Source of the DNA: a virus
Virus record (IMG/VR): IMGVR_UViG_3300035158_000293
Location: 1 to 64,000 of that record
Direction: 5' to 3' (one strand)
DNA length: 64,000 nt
The notes under the pieces are model-generated. The model was not told where the DNA came from and searched no databases. It saw nothing but the letters and a program-made list of their open reading frames with translations. The first letter of the stretch is position 1. Every line of letters begins with the position of its first letter. Position numbers and translations under genes: made by a program. This document shows positions 42,213-49,727 of the stretch, piece after piece.

Positions 42213-42712
42213 TCAACATGCAGGCCCAGCTCCCGAGCCAGCTTGATCTCCCGCGCCATGCCTTCGGAGACATAACGCCCGTCGACCTCGATGGTTCTAG
42301 TGTCGGTGGGCTCGGTGACGTAGCCGTAGACCCACGCTTGGGGAGGCTTAACGGGGTTTTTTAGTTCACCCGGCGGACACAAACGATACAACCCCAAACA
42401 TTTATCAGTAGCCGGGTTTGCGGAAGCCACCAACCGCAGCATTCTAATCCCGACGCGCATGCCCATCTCCCTTTCCTCGGGGCTGTTGTCGTCGAGGTAG
42501 AGGCCAAACGCGAGCCAATGTGGGGCGATGGGGGCGTGACCGGCCTCTATGACCTCTCGGACGGCATCGCGGAAAATGAGCCTCCGCTCTCTTCTTTTTT
42601 GGGCTTCCCCGGAAATGATCACGCAGGGTAGCTCACAATCGTTCCACGCACTAGCAACGCGCGGTGTGTTATCTCCCGCTGACACCGGGCTGATAATATA
42701 GATGTATCGCAT
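42203..42712 (-). CDS. DUF4406-like nucleoside deoxyribosyltransferase-fold protein (169 aa)
   Basis: It begins MRYIYIISPVSAGD and continues AVREVIEAGHAPIAPHWLAFGLYLDD, then AWVYGYVTEPTD and a GRYVSEGMAREIKLARELGL end, as in DUF4406 proteins. It is longer than the paralogue at 40759-41229 through an N-terminal insertion (NDCELPCVIISG). The catalytic Glu of the nucleoside deoxyribosyltransferases would lie in the SEGM segment here. It overlaps the start of the helical 328-aa gene by 10 bases. The enzyme activity is not proved. Confidence 0.6.
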   Translation of the reverse strand: MRYIYIISPVSAGDNTPRVASAWNDCELPCVIISGEAQKRRERRLIFRDAVREVIEAGHAPIAPHWLAFGLYLDDNSPEEREMGMRVGIRMLRLVASANPATDKCLGLYRLCPPGELKNPVKPPQAWVYGYVTEPTDTRTIEVDGRYVSEGMAREIKLARELGLHVEWR

Positions 42713-42735
42713 TTAGTCGCCCTCCTCATGTAGTT

Positions 42736-43005
42736 TCATGCGTCCCTCTCAGCTTCGTCTCGACAATCCAAAAAGCCACCGTCCGCTTCCACGCCTGTAA
42801 ACTCATAAATCGCATACAGGCTGGAGGGACCGTCCGGTCCCATCACCCGCCCACCATCCTCACCGCGACGCATTACGGACATTTGGCCGCTATCGGCCTG
42901 CACGAATAGCCAAAGATTTTTAGGCCATGAGCGTCGCAACCTCTCCAACGCCCTGATCACCTTTGCCTCTTCCGTAGACAAATCAGACTTCGGAATTAGG
43001 AGCAT
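42736..43005 (-). CDS. Small phage hypothetical protein (89 aa)
   Basis: The start at ATG 43005 (MLLIPKSDL) has AAGGAGGGCGACG upstream. A helical start with RALERLRRSWPKNLWLF is followed by a beta part (GQMSVMRRGEDG, YEFTGVEADGGFLDC). It overlaps the NGFDGL zinc gene by 23 bases. I have seen the WPK-LWLF pattern in small phage proteins of unknown role, so it is a conserved accessory gene. Confidence 0.5.
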   Translation of the reverse strand: MLLIPKSDLSTEEAKVIRALERLRRSWPKNLWLFVQADSGQMSVMRRGEDGGRVMGPDGPSSLYAIYEFTGVEADGGFLDCRDEAERDA

Positions 43006-43261
43006 CGTCGCCCTCCTTCTTCGGTTGTGGAACCGTTCGATAACAGGAACACACACCCTCCGCAACGCACGCAAGACATCTCCTCTGCCCCTCTGCGCAC
43101 TCCCAGCGGTATACAGGCACGCATTTAGAAATATCGGTGTAGCATCCCATGAGGGCGTCAATACCGCACGCGCACCCGGCCTCTTTATGCGCCAGCCCGT
43201 CGAATCCGTTCTCGCGCAGGTACTTCTTGACGATGTCTTTCACCGTAATGTCAGCGTTCAT
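42983..43261 (-). CDS. Small Cys-rich NGFDGL-module protein (92 aa)
   Basis: It consists of IVKKYLRENGFDGLAHKEAGCACG followed by Cys residues in CYTDISKCVPV and CLACVAEGVCSC. The same unit is part of the 188-aa gene at 38425-38991. The start is ATG 43261, with AGGAGG upstream; an in-frame GTG nine bases earlier is too close to the ribosome site. It overlaps the end of the 409-aa gene. The role is unknown; zinc or iron binding is possible. Confidence 0.55.
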   Translation of the reverse strand: MNADITVKDIVKKYLRENGFDGLAHKEAGCACGIDALMGCYTDISKCVPVYRWECAEGQRRCLACVAEGVCSCYRTVPQPKKEGDDAPNSEV

Positions 43262-44480
43262 CTTGTTCACCCTCCTTCGGGACGGGTTTGTAACGGACTA
43301 CGTCCTTTCTAAAGACACGGTACGTGAAAATATCAGCTTCTCCCGGCTTGCGATAACACCCATTCAGGGATTTCGCGTCGAGGTCATCGTCAAAGTAGGC
43401 CCGGATAACCCGCCCGTCGGTCAACTCAAAATCGACCCTCTCTTCTTCCTCGACGTCCTCCGGCCAGCCCTCGACCCAACCGTCAGCGTCGGCATCGCTG
43501 GTGTCGCCCTCCTTCTTCGAAACGAACTTATGGCGAACGACATCTTCCTCGTAGATGACCGGGCTGAAGGCTTTCATGTTGCTATATGGCCGACAATAGT
43601 AGCCACTTGTTGTCGGTACTGCATCGAGGGCTCCATCGTCTTCGTCTTCGTCTTCGTCTTCGGCAATAATGGTACACCGAAGAACTTGTCCGTTGGTTAG
43701 CTCAAAGTCGAAGGTAGCACCCTCTTCGATCTCTATCGGATAGCCTTCGACCCAGCCGCCCGTGTCGTCCTCGCTGGTGTCGGGTGTCGCGATGGGCCGG
43801 TAACGGACTACATCGCCTTGGTAAATGCCAGACCAATGGTTTCCCTCCTGATCGGGGCGCTGATAGCGTTTTGTCGCGTATGTGTATCCGTCCCGAGTTT
43901 GGCACCCTCGAATGATCTGCCCATCGGTCAACTCGAACTCATACCAATCTCTCTCGTCGCGCCAGTCCACCTTTTCAGGGCGTGCCGGGTATCCCTCGAC
44001 CCATCCGTCGTCCTCGCTGGTGTCGGGCATCGTGATGCCTCGGTAACGGTTTACGTCGGGCTCAAGAAAACTCCCGTCTATTATGCCATCATCTTGGACG
44101 GCTACTGGCCGGACACCGACATCGCCATCGTCCTCGGTGTCATCGGGTGTGTTGGCTTCATCTCCACCAAAGCCACATCTTTCGGTAGTCCCGACAGCGC
44201 ACCCGGCCAGTTCTTGGCAAGTGAACCTACGCACAACACCAGCCTTAACCACCACGCATCCGAAAAACCTGCTTAAAGGCTGAACGAAGTGTGCCTGATC
44301 GCGCATTTCGCGCACGCTTGCCAAGCCTTCGTATGGCCGGTAAACCACACACAGACCGTCACTTTCGTCAAGGCAGATTGCTACAATTTGGTAAACCCCT
44401 CCTTTGTAATGCACCATGACCCTATTCTGATACGTCTTGTGGAGCTTGTCGGCCACTTTGTAAGCTGATTCATCGCTCAT
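43251..44480 (-). CDS. DUF1653-like domain plus three WVEGYP-DVVRY modules (409 aa)
   Basis: Residues about 18-75 (VHYKGGVYQIVAICLDES, then VVYRPYEG) resemble DUF1653, a small beta domain found alone in bacteria and phages. Three units of about 75 residues follow. Each has W-V-E-G-[YW]-P, then F-E-L-T-[DN]-G-[QR]-[IV]-[IL]-R and DVVR[YH][RK]. Relatives of the unit stand alone at 46743-47018 and at the C-terminus of the gene at 49710-50624. An acidic Asp/Glu run (a GTCTTC microsatellite, about 43640-43666) lies in the middle unit. The start at 44480 has AAGGAGAAACACC. Confidence 0.6.
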   Translation of the reverse strand: MSDESAYKVADKLHKTYQNRVMVHYKGGVYQIVAICLDESDGLCVVYRPYEGLASVREMRDQAHFVQPLSRFFGCVVVKAGVVRRFTCQELAGCAVGTTERCGFGGDEANTPDDTEDDGDVGVRPVAVQDDGIIDGSFLEPDVNRYRGITMPDTSEDDGWVEGYPARPEKVDWRDERDWYEFELTDGQIIRGCQTRDGYTYATKRYQRPDQEGNHWSGIYQGDVVRYRPIATPDTSEDDTGGWVEGYPIEIEEGATFDFELTNGQVLRCTIIAEDEDEDEDDGALDAVPTTSGYYCRPYSNMKAFSPVIYEEDVVRHKFVSKKEGDTSDADADGWVEGWPEDVEEEERVDFELTDGRVIRAYFDDDLDAKSLNGCYRKPGEADIFTYRVFRKDVVRYKPVPKEGEQDER

Positions 44481-44697
44481 GGTGTTTCTCCTTTACCTTC
44501 TTACTGTACTTTTTTGAGGGTCGGGGGTGTATCACACAGAACTCAACACATGCGATGTCCAGAACTTCACTACTAGGCGACGTGCAACACCCCTCGCCGG
44601 TGCGTTCATGTCGCATGAACATAGGGCAGGCTTCACAGCCCAACTTTCGGATGCGCCACTCAGGTAAAACCTTCATGTATGGCAGGTCTTGTAACAT
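44470..44697 (-). CDS. Small Cys-rich hypothetical protein (75 aa)
   Basis: Six to seven cysteines are spread through LGCEACPMFMRH, GEGCCTSPS and DIACVEFCVIHP, which could hold a metal centre. The C-terminus is very basic (KKYSKKVKEKHHER). The start at 44697 follows GAGGACTAAGG and its stop overlaps the 409-aa gene start. The family is not recognised. Confidence 0.5.
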   Translation of the reverse strand: MLQDLPYMKVLPEWRIRKLGCEACPMFMRHERTGEGCCTSPSSEVLDIACVEFCVIHPRPSKKYSKKVKEKHHER

Positions 44698-44711
44698 CCT
44701 TAGTCCTCTTG

Positions 44712-45164
44712 CTATTCTATGTATATCGTTGGCTCTTTACAGTTTTCGAGCGCCCACCTTGCCCACCACCGCAACCAGTCGAGCCTAGCCTGATTGAATT
44801 TGTCTGTGGCTTTTGCCTCCTCGATACTACTAAGCAGTTCCTCGGTGATAATCACGCACTTGTCACCTCCATCGCACTCCAGAACCTCGATCCCGATGTC
44901 TCTGATAAAATTACCCCATGCGGGATACGATGGGTATATCTCATTGCTGTAGGTAGGCTCACAATTGAGGGGGTCGTGCTGCGAATGGGGAAACGCAGGG
45001 TGCTTCGTCGTGTCCATAGGGCAGGACGGGTCCAGCGTTCGCCCATCTTCTATGCGTTGAGCATGCCCCCAGCAAAGGCGTTGCTTGAAAACGGTATCTC
45101 CATCTCCTATAAGATCAGTGTCCTTCACGATTTCGTATTCTCCGACGGTTATTCTTGTTCCCAT
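44712..45164 (-). CDS. Hypothetical protein (150 aa)
   Basis: The start at ATG 45164 (MGTRITVGEYEIV) has AGGAGGACTAAG upstream. A beta-rich start is followed by Cys/His/Pro-rich parts (CWGHAQRIEDG, HSQHDPLNCEP) and a helical end with WLRWWARWALENC. The mix of Cys and His may bind metal. The family is unknown. Confidence 0.5.
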   Translation of the reverse strand: MGTRITVGEYEIVKDTDLIGDGDTVFKQRLCWGHAQRIEDGRTLDPSCPMDTTKHPAFPHSQHDPLNCEPTYSNEIYPSYPAWGNFIRDIGIEVLECDGGDKCVIITEELLSSIEEAKATDKFNQARLDWLRWWARWALENCKEPTIYIE

Positions 45165-45216
45165 CTTAGTCCTCCTGTTCAGCCACCCGGTTGGAGGGTA
45201 GCACGTTCTGTTGCCC

Positions 45217-45438
45217 CTAAATCGATCTGACCCAGTACCTGATCCCGGTCTGTTTTTTCCAACACTTCTCGCAGATTCGAGGTTTACACACAACCTTGGA
45301 AGTATCTGTTTCCTCCACTACTACGGTGAGGTGTGACTTAGGGGGGCTATCCGTTTGCTGGGCCTCCCCGCACATTTCACACACCCACAGATAATAGGTG
45401 CGTTTTGTTTGGCCCTTGCCCTTCTGCTCGGTACCCAT
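45217..45438 (-). CDS. Small zinc-ribbon protein (73 aa)
   Basis: The start is ATG 45438 (MGTEQKGKGQ), with GAGAGGGCAA in front; an apparent earlier TTG start at 45471 is part of the 15-bp palindrome and is rejected. Cys pairs CEMCGEAQ and CEKCWKKQ with VCKPR between form a likely zinc ribbon. The palindrome at 45457-45471 lies 19 bases upstream of the ATG, a position suited to control of this gene. Confidence 0.55.
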   Translation of the reverse strand: MGTEQKGKGQTKRTYYLWVCEMCGEAQQTDSPPKSHLTVVVEETDTSKVVCKPRICEKCWKKQTGIRYWVRSI

Positions 45439-45456
45439 TTGCCCTCTCGCGTTCAC

Positions 45457-45471
45457 TTGACACAACGTCAA
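45457..45471. repeat. 15-bp palindrome copy 11
   Basis: TTGACACAACGTCAA in the short gap upstream of the 73-aa zinc gene, 18 bases before its ATG. Confidence 0.85.
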
Positions 45472-45483
45472 AAACTGGTGTAG

Positions 45484-45858
45484 TCAATCGTCCTCACGAT
45501 TTCGATACACACGCAAAAGCTCCTCGCACACCGCTTCGCCGAGCACTTTGCACGCATCGGGAAAGCGGCGCATCAACTCGATAGGTACATCGTCAAGACA
45601 GTCTTGGCCCGTGAGAAGGCCAAAAAGCACACGAGCACCGTCTTTCGAGGCACTCCACCCGATGATTCCGATGCCTTCGTCGAGGGTGCCGTCCGTGTAG
45701 ACGCTGACTGTGGCATAGGTGGCCGTATCACCATAATCGGGAAAGGTACCTGACACCTCGACATCGCCGGTGATCCGCTTCCCATCGAGTTCGGAAAACT
45801 CGATGCTGTCCTTGTTTACGTCTACCCCGAGGTTTTCAATTAACATTTCGACGTGCAT
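45484..45858 (-). CDS. Hypothetical protein (124 aa)
   Basis: The start at ATG 45858 (MHVEMLIENL) has AAGGAGAACAAC upstream. A beta-rich region (KRITGDVEVSGTFPDYG, TYATVSVYTDGTLDEG) is followed by a helical C-terminus (LMRRFPDACKVLGEAVCEELLRVY). No motif identifies a family. Confidence 0.5.
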   Translation of the reverse strand: MHVEMLIENLGVDVNKDSIEFSELDGKRITGDVEVSGTFPDYGDTATYATVSVYTDGTLDEGIGIIGWSASKDGARVLFGLLTGQDCLDDVPIELMRRFPDACKVLGEAVCEELLRVYRNREDD

Positions 45859-45902
45859 GTTGTTCTCCTTATGTGTTGGCACTCGTAGTAGGCCGGTGCC
45901 TT

Positions 45903-46469
45903 TTAATCTTCCTCTCGCGCAATCAACCACTCGCGAAGGCGTTGCTTCTGCCACTCGAGTTCGGACTCGATTTCGGCTTCCTTAACAGCCTCTAAAGCAG
46001 CAAGAGAAGCGTGATACACGCAACTGGCTGTAGCGCGTGCCGTAACGATATTTGTCGTATCATCCCGGCACTCCACGAGAGCATCTGCGGCGTGCCGGGC
46101 AGCTACGCATACAGAGCCTTCTCCCTCTTTTGTATCAATGTTGTTGAGGGCATTTTGCGCTCGCGTGGCAGCAAAGTGAGCCTCGAAGCGGTCCTCCCCC
46201 CGTGCCGCCGCTACTGCCTCGTGAGGGGTGTTGTCATAGGGCCACAGGTGCAACACCCGCTCTGCGTAGTCGGCGGCCAAACCGGGCAGGTGCGCGACGC
46301 CGATTTTGAGATTGCCTATTAATCGCAGGGCTTCTGCCATCTGCAAGTCCGCCAACGACCGCAGAGCGATCCGGGTGCGTCCTGCAAGAAACTCGTCTAC
46401 AAGCTTCCTGACAAAATACCAGTACCCCTTGACTCCTGCCATCAACTGTTCTCGTGTGACGTACTTCAT
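45903..46469 (-). CDS. Single-unit member of the helical FLAGRTR family (188 aa)
   Basis: The opening MKYVTREQLMAGVKG is followed by VDEFLAGRTRIALRSLADLQM and NLKIGVAHLPGL. The C-terminal WQKQRLREWLIARE matches the relatives at 41226-42212 and 47433-48086. The middle is helical and Ala-rich (HAADALVECRDDTTNIV). The start at 46469 has GGAGGACAA in front and overlaps the previous stop. The family has no assigned role. Confidence 0.6.
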   Translation of the reverse strand: MKYVTREQLMAGVKGYWYFVRKLVDEFLAGRTRIALRSLADLQMAEALRLIGNLKIGVAHLPGLAADYAERVLHLWPYDNTPHEAVAAARGEDRFEAHFAATRAQNALNNIDTKEGEGSVCVAARHAADALVECRDDTTNIVTARATASCVYHASLAALEAVKEAEIESELEWQKQRLREWLIAREED

Positions 46470-46750
46470 TTGTCCTCCAATGCGGGCGCAGTAAAATGCT
46501 TGTCGTAACGCAACGGCTTGTAAAAGTAAACCTTGTCTGCGTCATAAGGCTCCAAACCACGCGGGGTCGCCGCAAACCACCCTTCCTGTAGTTTGTGGAT
46601 TGTTACGAGCGTCCGCACACCCTGTGACTCTTTAAGGACAAGACACGCCTGATGTGAGGGGTTTGGGTTTAGGGGCAAGCGGTCTATAATCCAGCTTCCG
46701 CCCAAAACATAGAGCAGCTTCTCTAGCGGCAACTCAAATTCACTACACAT
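46466..46750 (-). CDS. Hypothetical protein (94 aa)
   Basis: The start at ATG 46750 (MCSEFELPLEKLLYVLGG) overlaps the previous stop by 8 bases. A hydrophobic N-terminal segment is followed by beta elements (ACLVLKESQGVRTLVTIHKLQEG, GWFAATPRGLEPYDADKVYF). No family is recognised. It is probably an accessory cytoplasmic protein. Confidence 0.45.
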   Translation of the reverse strand: MCSEFELPLEKLLYVLGGSWIIDRLPLNPNPSHQACLVLKESQGVRTLVTIHKLQEGWFAATPRGLEPYDADKVYFYKPLRYDKHFTAPALEDK

Positions 46751-47018
46751 CGCCTTTCTTCTCCTCAACAAGACGCTCGATAAGGCGGTGGCGGACAATG
46801 TCGACCACGCACACCTGCTTATAAAATATGCTGGATACTGCGCAACTCATGGAGATGCTATATCTGTCGTCTAAATCAAGCTCTCCCTGCTCGTTTGTAG
46901 TAACTGTAACGAGGAGCCCGTTGCGCAAATTACATTCAAATCGATCCCCCGGCTGTCTTTTCTTGGGGTAGCCTTCAATCCACCTATTCGGGTCGGTGTT
47001 GGGCGTGTTGCTGTTCAT
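46743..47018 (-). CDS. Single WVEGYP-DVVRH module protein (91 aa)
   Basis: RWIEGYPKKRQPGDRFECNLRNG is followed by VCVVDIVRHRL, the same order as the three units of the 409-aa protein and the C-terminus of the MSMEG_6728-like gene. A standalone copy shows the unit is an independent domain of about 80 residues. The function is unknown. The start at 47018 has GAGAGACACATGAAC nearby, a fair ribosome site. Confidence 0.55.
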   Translation of the reverse strand: MNSNTPNTDPNRWIEGYPKKRQPGDRFECNLRNGLLVTVTTNEQGELDLDDRYSISMSCAVSSIFYKQVCVVDIVRHRLIERLVEEKKGDV

Positions 47019-47030
47019 GTGTCTCTCCTA

Positions 47031-47327
47031 CTAGTCTGGTACACCGAAGGGTTCTAGGTCTTCAATTTGCACGGAACAAAATCCGCAATCGGGAACGTGG
47101 ATACGCACATTCCCCTCTTCGTGAATATCAGGACCGCACACTTTCACTATCCTTCTCTGATACTCTTGCAAACACTTTGGGGGGTTCTTTGATTTCAATA
47201 CTGCGTAACCGGACGGATACGCTTCTCGTATTGCTTTCCCGGCTTCCTCCATCCACGCATTTCGCGCTTCAGACGACATGCGGTATATCACGTCGAACGG
47301 TGTGTTGACTGCCTCTTCAAGTGTCAC
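47031..47327 (-). CDS. Hypothetical protein with Cys/His-containing C-terminus (98 aa)
   Basis: Helical first half (DVIYRMSSEARNAWMEEAGKAI) then a tail with KVCGPDIHEEG and HVPDCGFCSVQ. The start is GTG at 47327, with AGGAGGGTAAGTC in front. It directly follows the DUF4406 remnant. The family is not known. Confidence 0.45.
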   Translation of the reverse strand: MTLEEAVNTPFDVIYRMSSEARNAWMEEAGKAIREAYPSGYAVLKSKNPPKCLQEYQRRIVKVCGPDIHEEGNVRIHVPDCGFCSVQIEDLEPFGVPD

Positions 47328-47355
47328 GACTTACCCTCCTTGTGCCCTGTTTTGA

Positions 47356-47436
47356 CTACTTTCTCCACTCAACATCCAATCCCCACTTTTTTGCCAGTTC
47401 AATCTCCTGCGCCATACCTTCGGAGACGTACTTCAT
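47356..47436 (-). pseudogene. Remnant of a DUF4406-like gene with chimeric start (26 aa)
   Basis: A 26-codon frame reads MKYVSEGMAQEIELAKKWG and ends LDVEWRK. Its residues from YVSEGM on match the last 22 residues of the DUF4406 protein at 42203-42712 (RYVSEGMAREIKLARELG...VEWR), so only the C-terminal end survives. The ATG and KYV are instead like the start of the helical FLAGRTR genes. The join lies at a shared TA[CT]GTC. The frame overlaps the stop of the helical gene at 47433-48086. It is probably not functional. Confidence 0.6.
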
Positions 47437-48086
47437 TTGTCCGTCTCCCTCTCAATCAACCACTCGCGAAGGTGTTGCTTCTGCCACTCACGCTCTTTGC
47501 CTAGATCGCTGGCGTCGGTATTGGCGTCTAAATCGTAGGCACAGATGGCAGCCTCGGCAGCATTGGCAGTATCAAGAGCAGCCCCAAGATCAAGAGCAGC
47601 CCCAAGAAACGGGGTATCTGATGAATAAACAGTCTCGGCAACTTTAAGTGCATGGTCAACCGCCAAAGCAACACGCCAGATAGCCCTCGCACGTAGAGAG
47701 GTGGGATCGACGGCAAAATAGGATACATGATCACCATAGGAATAGGAAAAATAGGTAAGCGGCGCAGGCTCCTCGAGATAAGCTGAATAGGCTACATATG
47801 CGGCCTTCCCTTCCCGTATCACCGCAATTGCCTTATGAGGGCTCCTATCTTTGGGGAATCTCGTCTTCCAAAGATACAACACGCGCTCCGCAAAGTCTGC
47901 GGCCAGCGTAGGCAGGTGTTCGATCCCAATCCCGAATTTCCCAATTAACCACATAACGTCTCGCATAGGCAGGTCTACCAACGAACGCAAAGCAACCCTT
48001 GTACGCCCTGCGAGAAACTTGTCAATTCGCTCATGGTCAGAAAGGCTCATATGGGGCATGATTTGTGCTCGTGTGATATATTTCAC
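47433..48086 (-). CDS. Single-unit member of the helical FLAGRTR family (217 aa)
   Basis: MKYITRAQIM, then IDKFLAGRTRVALRSLVDLPM, FGIGIEHLPTL and a C-terminal WQKQHLREWLIERE put it in the family of 45903-46469 and 41226-42212. The middle is longer and Ala-rich, with a short direct duplication GAALDLGAALD (about 47565-47600). The start is GTG at 48086, overlapping the previous stop. The function is unknown; co-location with DUF4406-like genes is constant. Confidence 0.6.
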   Translation of the reverse strand: MKYITRAQIMPHMSLSDHERIDKFLAGRTRVALRSLVDLPMRDVMWLIGKFGIGIEHLPTLAADFAERVLYLWKTRFPKDRSPHKAIAVIREGKAAYVAYSAYLEEPAPLTYFSYSYGDHVSYFAVDPTSLRARAIWRVALAVDHALKVAETVYSSDTPFLGAALDLGAALDTANAAEAAICAYDLDANTDASDLGKEREWQKQHLREWLIERETDK

Positions 48087-48331
48087 TAGTCTCCCTCCTT
48101 AACTTCCCGCCACCGGACAATCGTTTTCGCTGGAAGCCAACCCTCTTTCCCGAAAACGAAATAGCGACGTGGGGTATCTACAGAGACCCATACAAGAGGC
48201 ATCCAGTTACCTGCACGTCTCTCTAAAAAACAAGACTTAACCACGACACGCTCGCCGGTTTCGGTTTCTACTTCTATCAGGTCTTTGCGGCCCAATGGGG
48301 GCACTTCATACCATTCTGACTGATTACTCAT
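48086..48331 (-). CDS. Small hypothetical protein resembling the DVVRY module (81 aa)
   Basis: The order DLIEVETETGERVVVKSCF, then WLPAKTIVRWREV, loosely resembles the FELTDGRVIRA...DVVRYKPV unit of the 409-aa protein, so it may be a distant relative. It is beta-rich, without cysteine clusters. It overlaps the HNH gene stop in ATGA. The assignment is tentative. Confidence 0.45.
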   Translation of the reverse strand: MSNQSEWYEVPPLGRKDLIEVETETGERVVVKSCFLERRAGNWMPLVWVSVDTPRRYFVFGKEGWLPAKTIVRWREVKEGD

Positions 48332-48798
48332 GGTTGCCCTCCTTCGGATACTGCATCCACTCTCTGCCGTCGAGCGTCTGATTTCACAAAGCGCCCGGTT
48401 TTAGGATCGCGCTTGCGTTGTCTGTTGTGTAAGCGGTTGTGTTCGGAAATAGTCATTAGTTTAAGGTTGGATAATCGGTTGTCGCTCCTGTCTCCATTTA
48501 TGTGGTGTATTACGTGTCCTTTGGGCAGAACATTCCCGGCTGACAACCAAACAAGTATGTGCTCTCTGACATATCCGTTTGAATCGCCTATGGGGTGTGA
48601 CGCCCCGACACGAATAAGCACATACCCCATTTGGTCGCGCAATCTACCAGAGTTCCATCGGTAGTGTTTTGAGCCTTTGGGTTTTGGACTTTTACCCCTT
48701 CCGTCCGGTAAATCTTTTACCTCACAACCCAAAGCCTTTGCTTGTTTAGCACGCCTATGTTTAGTAGATTTGCTCACGGGGCCAGACTTTCTAGCCAC
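48328..48798 (-). CDS. HNH endonuclease (156 aa)
   Basis: The C-terminal half contains VREHILVWLSAG and KGHVIHHINGDRSDNRLSNLKL, followed by SEHNRLHNRQ, an HNH_3-type nuclease core with His-His-Asn-Asp and the last Asn/His. The N-terminal half is basic (STKHRRAKQAK, RKSPKPKGSKHYRW) and probably binds DNA. The start is set at GTG 48798, eight bases before the DUF5131 stop, because AGGAGG lies seven bases upstream; the longer frame would overlap DUF5131 by 125 bases. It is possibly a homing endonuclease, but its neighbours are intact. Confidence 0.8.
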   Translation of the reverse strand: MARKSGPVSKSTKHRRAKQAKALGCEVKDLPDGRGKSPKPKGSKHYRWNSGRLRDQMGYVLIRVGASHPIGDSNGYVREHILVWLSAGNVLPKGHVIHHINGDRSDNRLSNLKLMTISEHNRLHNRQRKRDPKTGRFVKSDARRQRVDAVSEGGQP

Positions 48799-49615
48799 AG
48801 GGAACCTCCTCCCATTTACGCCCGTCGAGTTCGGGCAGCTTGTGCATTTTCCTGTCGACCATGATCTGCTTGAAAAAGAATGGGGTGCTGGACTCGACGC
48901 ATTGATCGCGCACACTACGCACCCAATCGGGGTGCATGGGTCGCGCGTTCGGCCCTGACTCGCCGCCGACGATTACCCAGTCGATGCCGTCAATGTCAAC
49001 CGGGAATTCGGTGCCGCTCCAACATGCGAGACAATCACCACATCCCCCGCAACCTGTTTCGTGGATAGAGAGCCAGCGGCGCATATCCACCGGCCCCAAC
49101 ATCGGCTCAATACTGAGAAACCGCACCGCCGCCGGTGTCTGAATCAGGTAGCGAGCCCTCTTGTCGAAGGTACCCTGATTTTCAGCGGTTGCACCCAACC
49201 AAACATTGGGGAGTGGGGATTTGCCCAACCTCCTGAAAAACCGCAACATCCGATCAGCACGTTTCGTGAGTATCTGGTAGATGTGCTGTGGTGTTTTTGA
49301 CGCAACGTCAAGAATCCGCGTTATCCACGCATCGGGAACCCGAGGGTGAAAGAGATCGCCCATCGACGAAACAAATACCCGACGGGGTTTCGTCCATCGG
49401 AGTGGTTTCTCAAGCTGGGATTCCACAAAAGTCGTTTTTCCGTTCCAACGACCGTCCGTTATAACCTCAGAATACTGGGGTGTATTGGGGTTCACGGACA
49501 AACGCTTACCGTCCCGCTCCGCGTAACAATTCTCGCACCCCTCAGAAACCTTACTACACCCTATAACCACATTCCAAGTGGCGTCCGTCCACTCAATGCG
49601 CGATTTGTCTGCCAT
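48791..49615 (-). CDS. DUF5131 (phage Gp37/Gp68) family protein (274 aa)
   Basis: It opens SRIEWTDATWNVVIGCSKVSEGCENCYAE, the signature of the DUF5131 (Gp37Gp68) family, followed by FESQLEKPL-like, RRVFVSSMGDLFHP and QILTKRADRM segments, and LSIEPMLGPVD and WVIVGGESGPNARPM near the C-terminus. The three Cys in the opening (CSKVSEGCENC) are arranged like an iron-sulfur or metal ligand set in a radical-SAM-like barrel, though activity is unknown. Relatives are common in phages and mobile elements. A palindrome variant at 49297-49311 encodes LDVASK. The start has GGGGGCTGTTGT in front. Confidence 0.85.
   Translation of the reverse strand: MADKSRIEWTDATWNVVIGCSKVSEGCENCYAERDGKRLSVNPNTPQYSEVITDGRWNGKTTFVESQLEKPLRWTKPRRVFVSSMGDLFHPRVPDAWITRILDVASKTPQHIYQILTKRADRMLRFFRRLGKSPLPNVWLGATAENQGTFDKRARYLIQTPAAVRFLSIEPMLGPVDMRRWLSIHETGCGGCGDCLACWSGTEFPVDIDGIDWVIVGGESGPNARPMHPDWVRSVRDQCVESSTPFFFKQIMVDRKMHKLPELDGRKWEEVPCG
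49297..49311. repeat. 15-bp palindrome copy 12 (variant)
   Basis: TTGACGCAACGTCAA inside the DUF5131 gene, encoding LDVASK. Confidence 0.7.
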
Positions 49616-49701
49616 ACAACAGCCCCCTGCTCGTTCGGTTTGGTTGGCGTCTTGCGAGCACTACAACGGTCACTTGCCGCCCCCGCGCTCGCAAAACGGG
49701 C

Positions 49702-49727
49702 ACAACCAGTCAACACCCGCTGGTTGT
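49702..49727 (-). terminator. Hairpin over the stop of the MSMEG_6728-like gene, possible terminator
   Basis: An 8-bp perfect inverted repeat (ACAACCAG at 49702-49709 and CTGGTTGT at 49720-49727) with a 10-base loop covers the stop codon of the gene at 49710-50624. It is followed on the minus strand by GCCCGTTTTG, a short U-rich tract. Confidence 0.45.

Noticed and set aside
49600-49700. Tiny minus-strand frame (about 26 codons) between the MSMEG_6728-like and DUF5131 genes
   Set aside because: It uses a GTG start, is low in complexity and overlaps the DUF5131 start; there is no support beyond an open frame.
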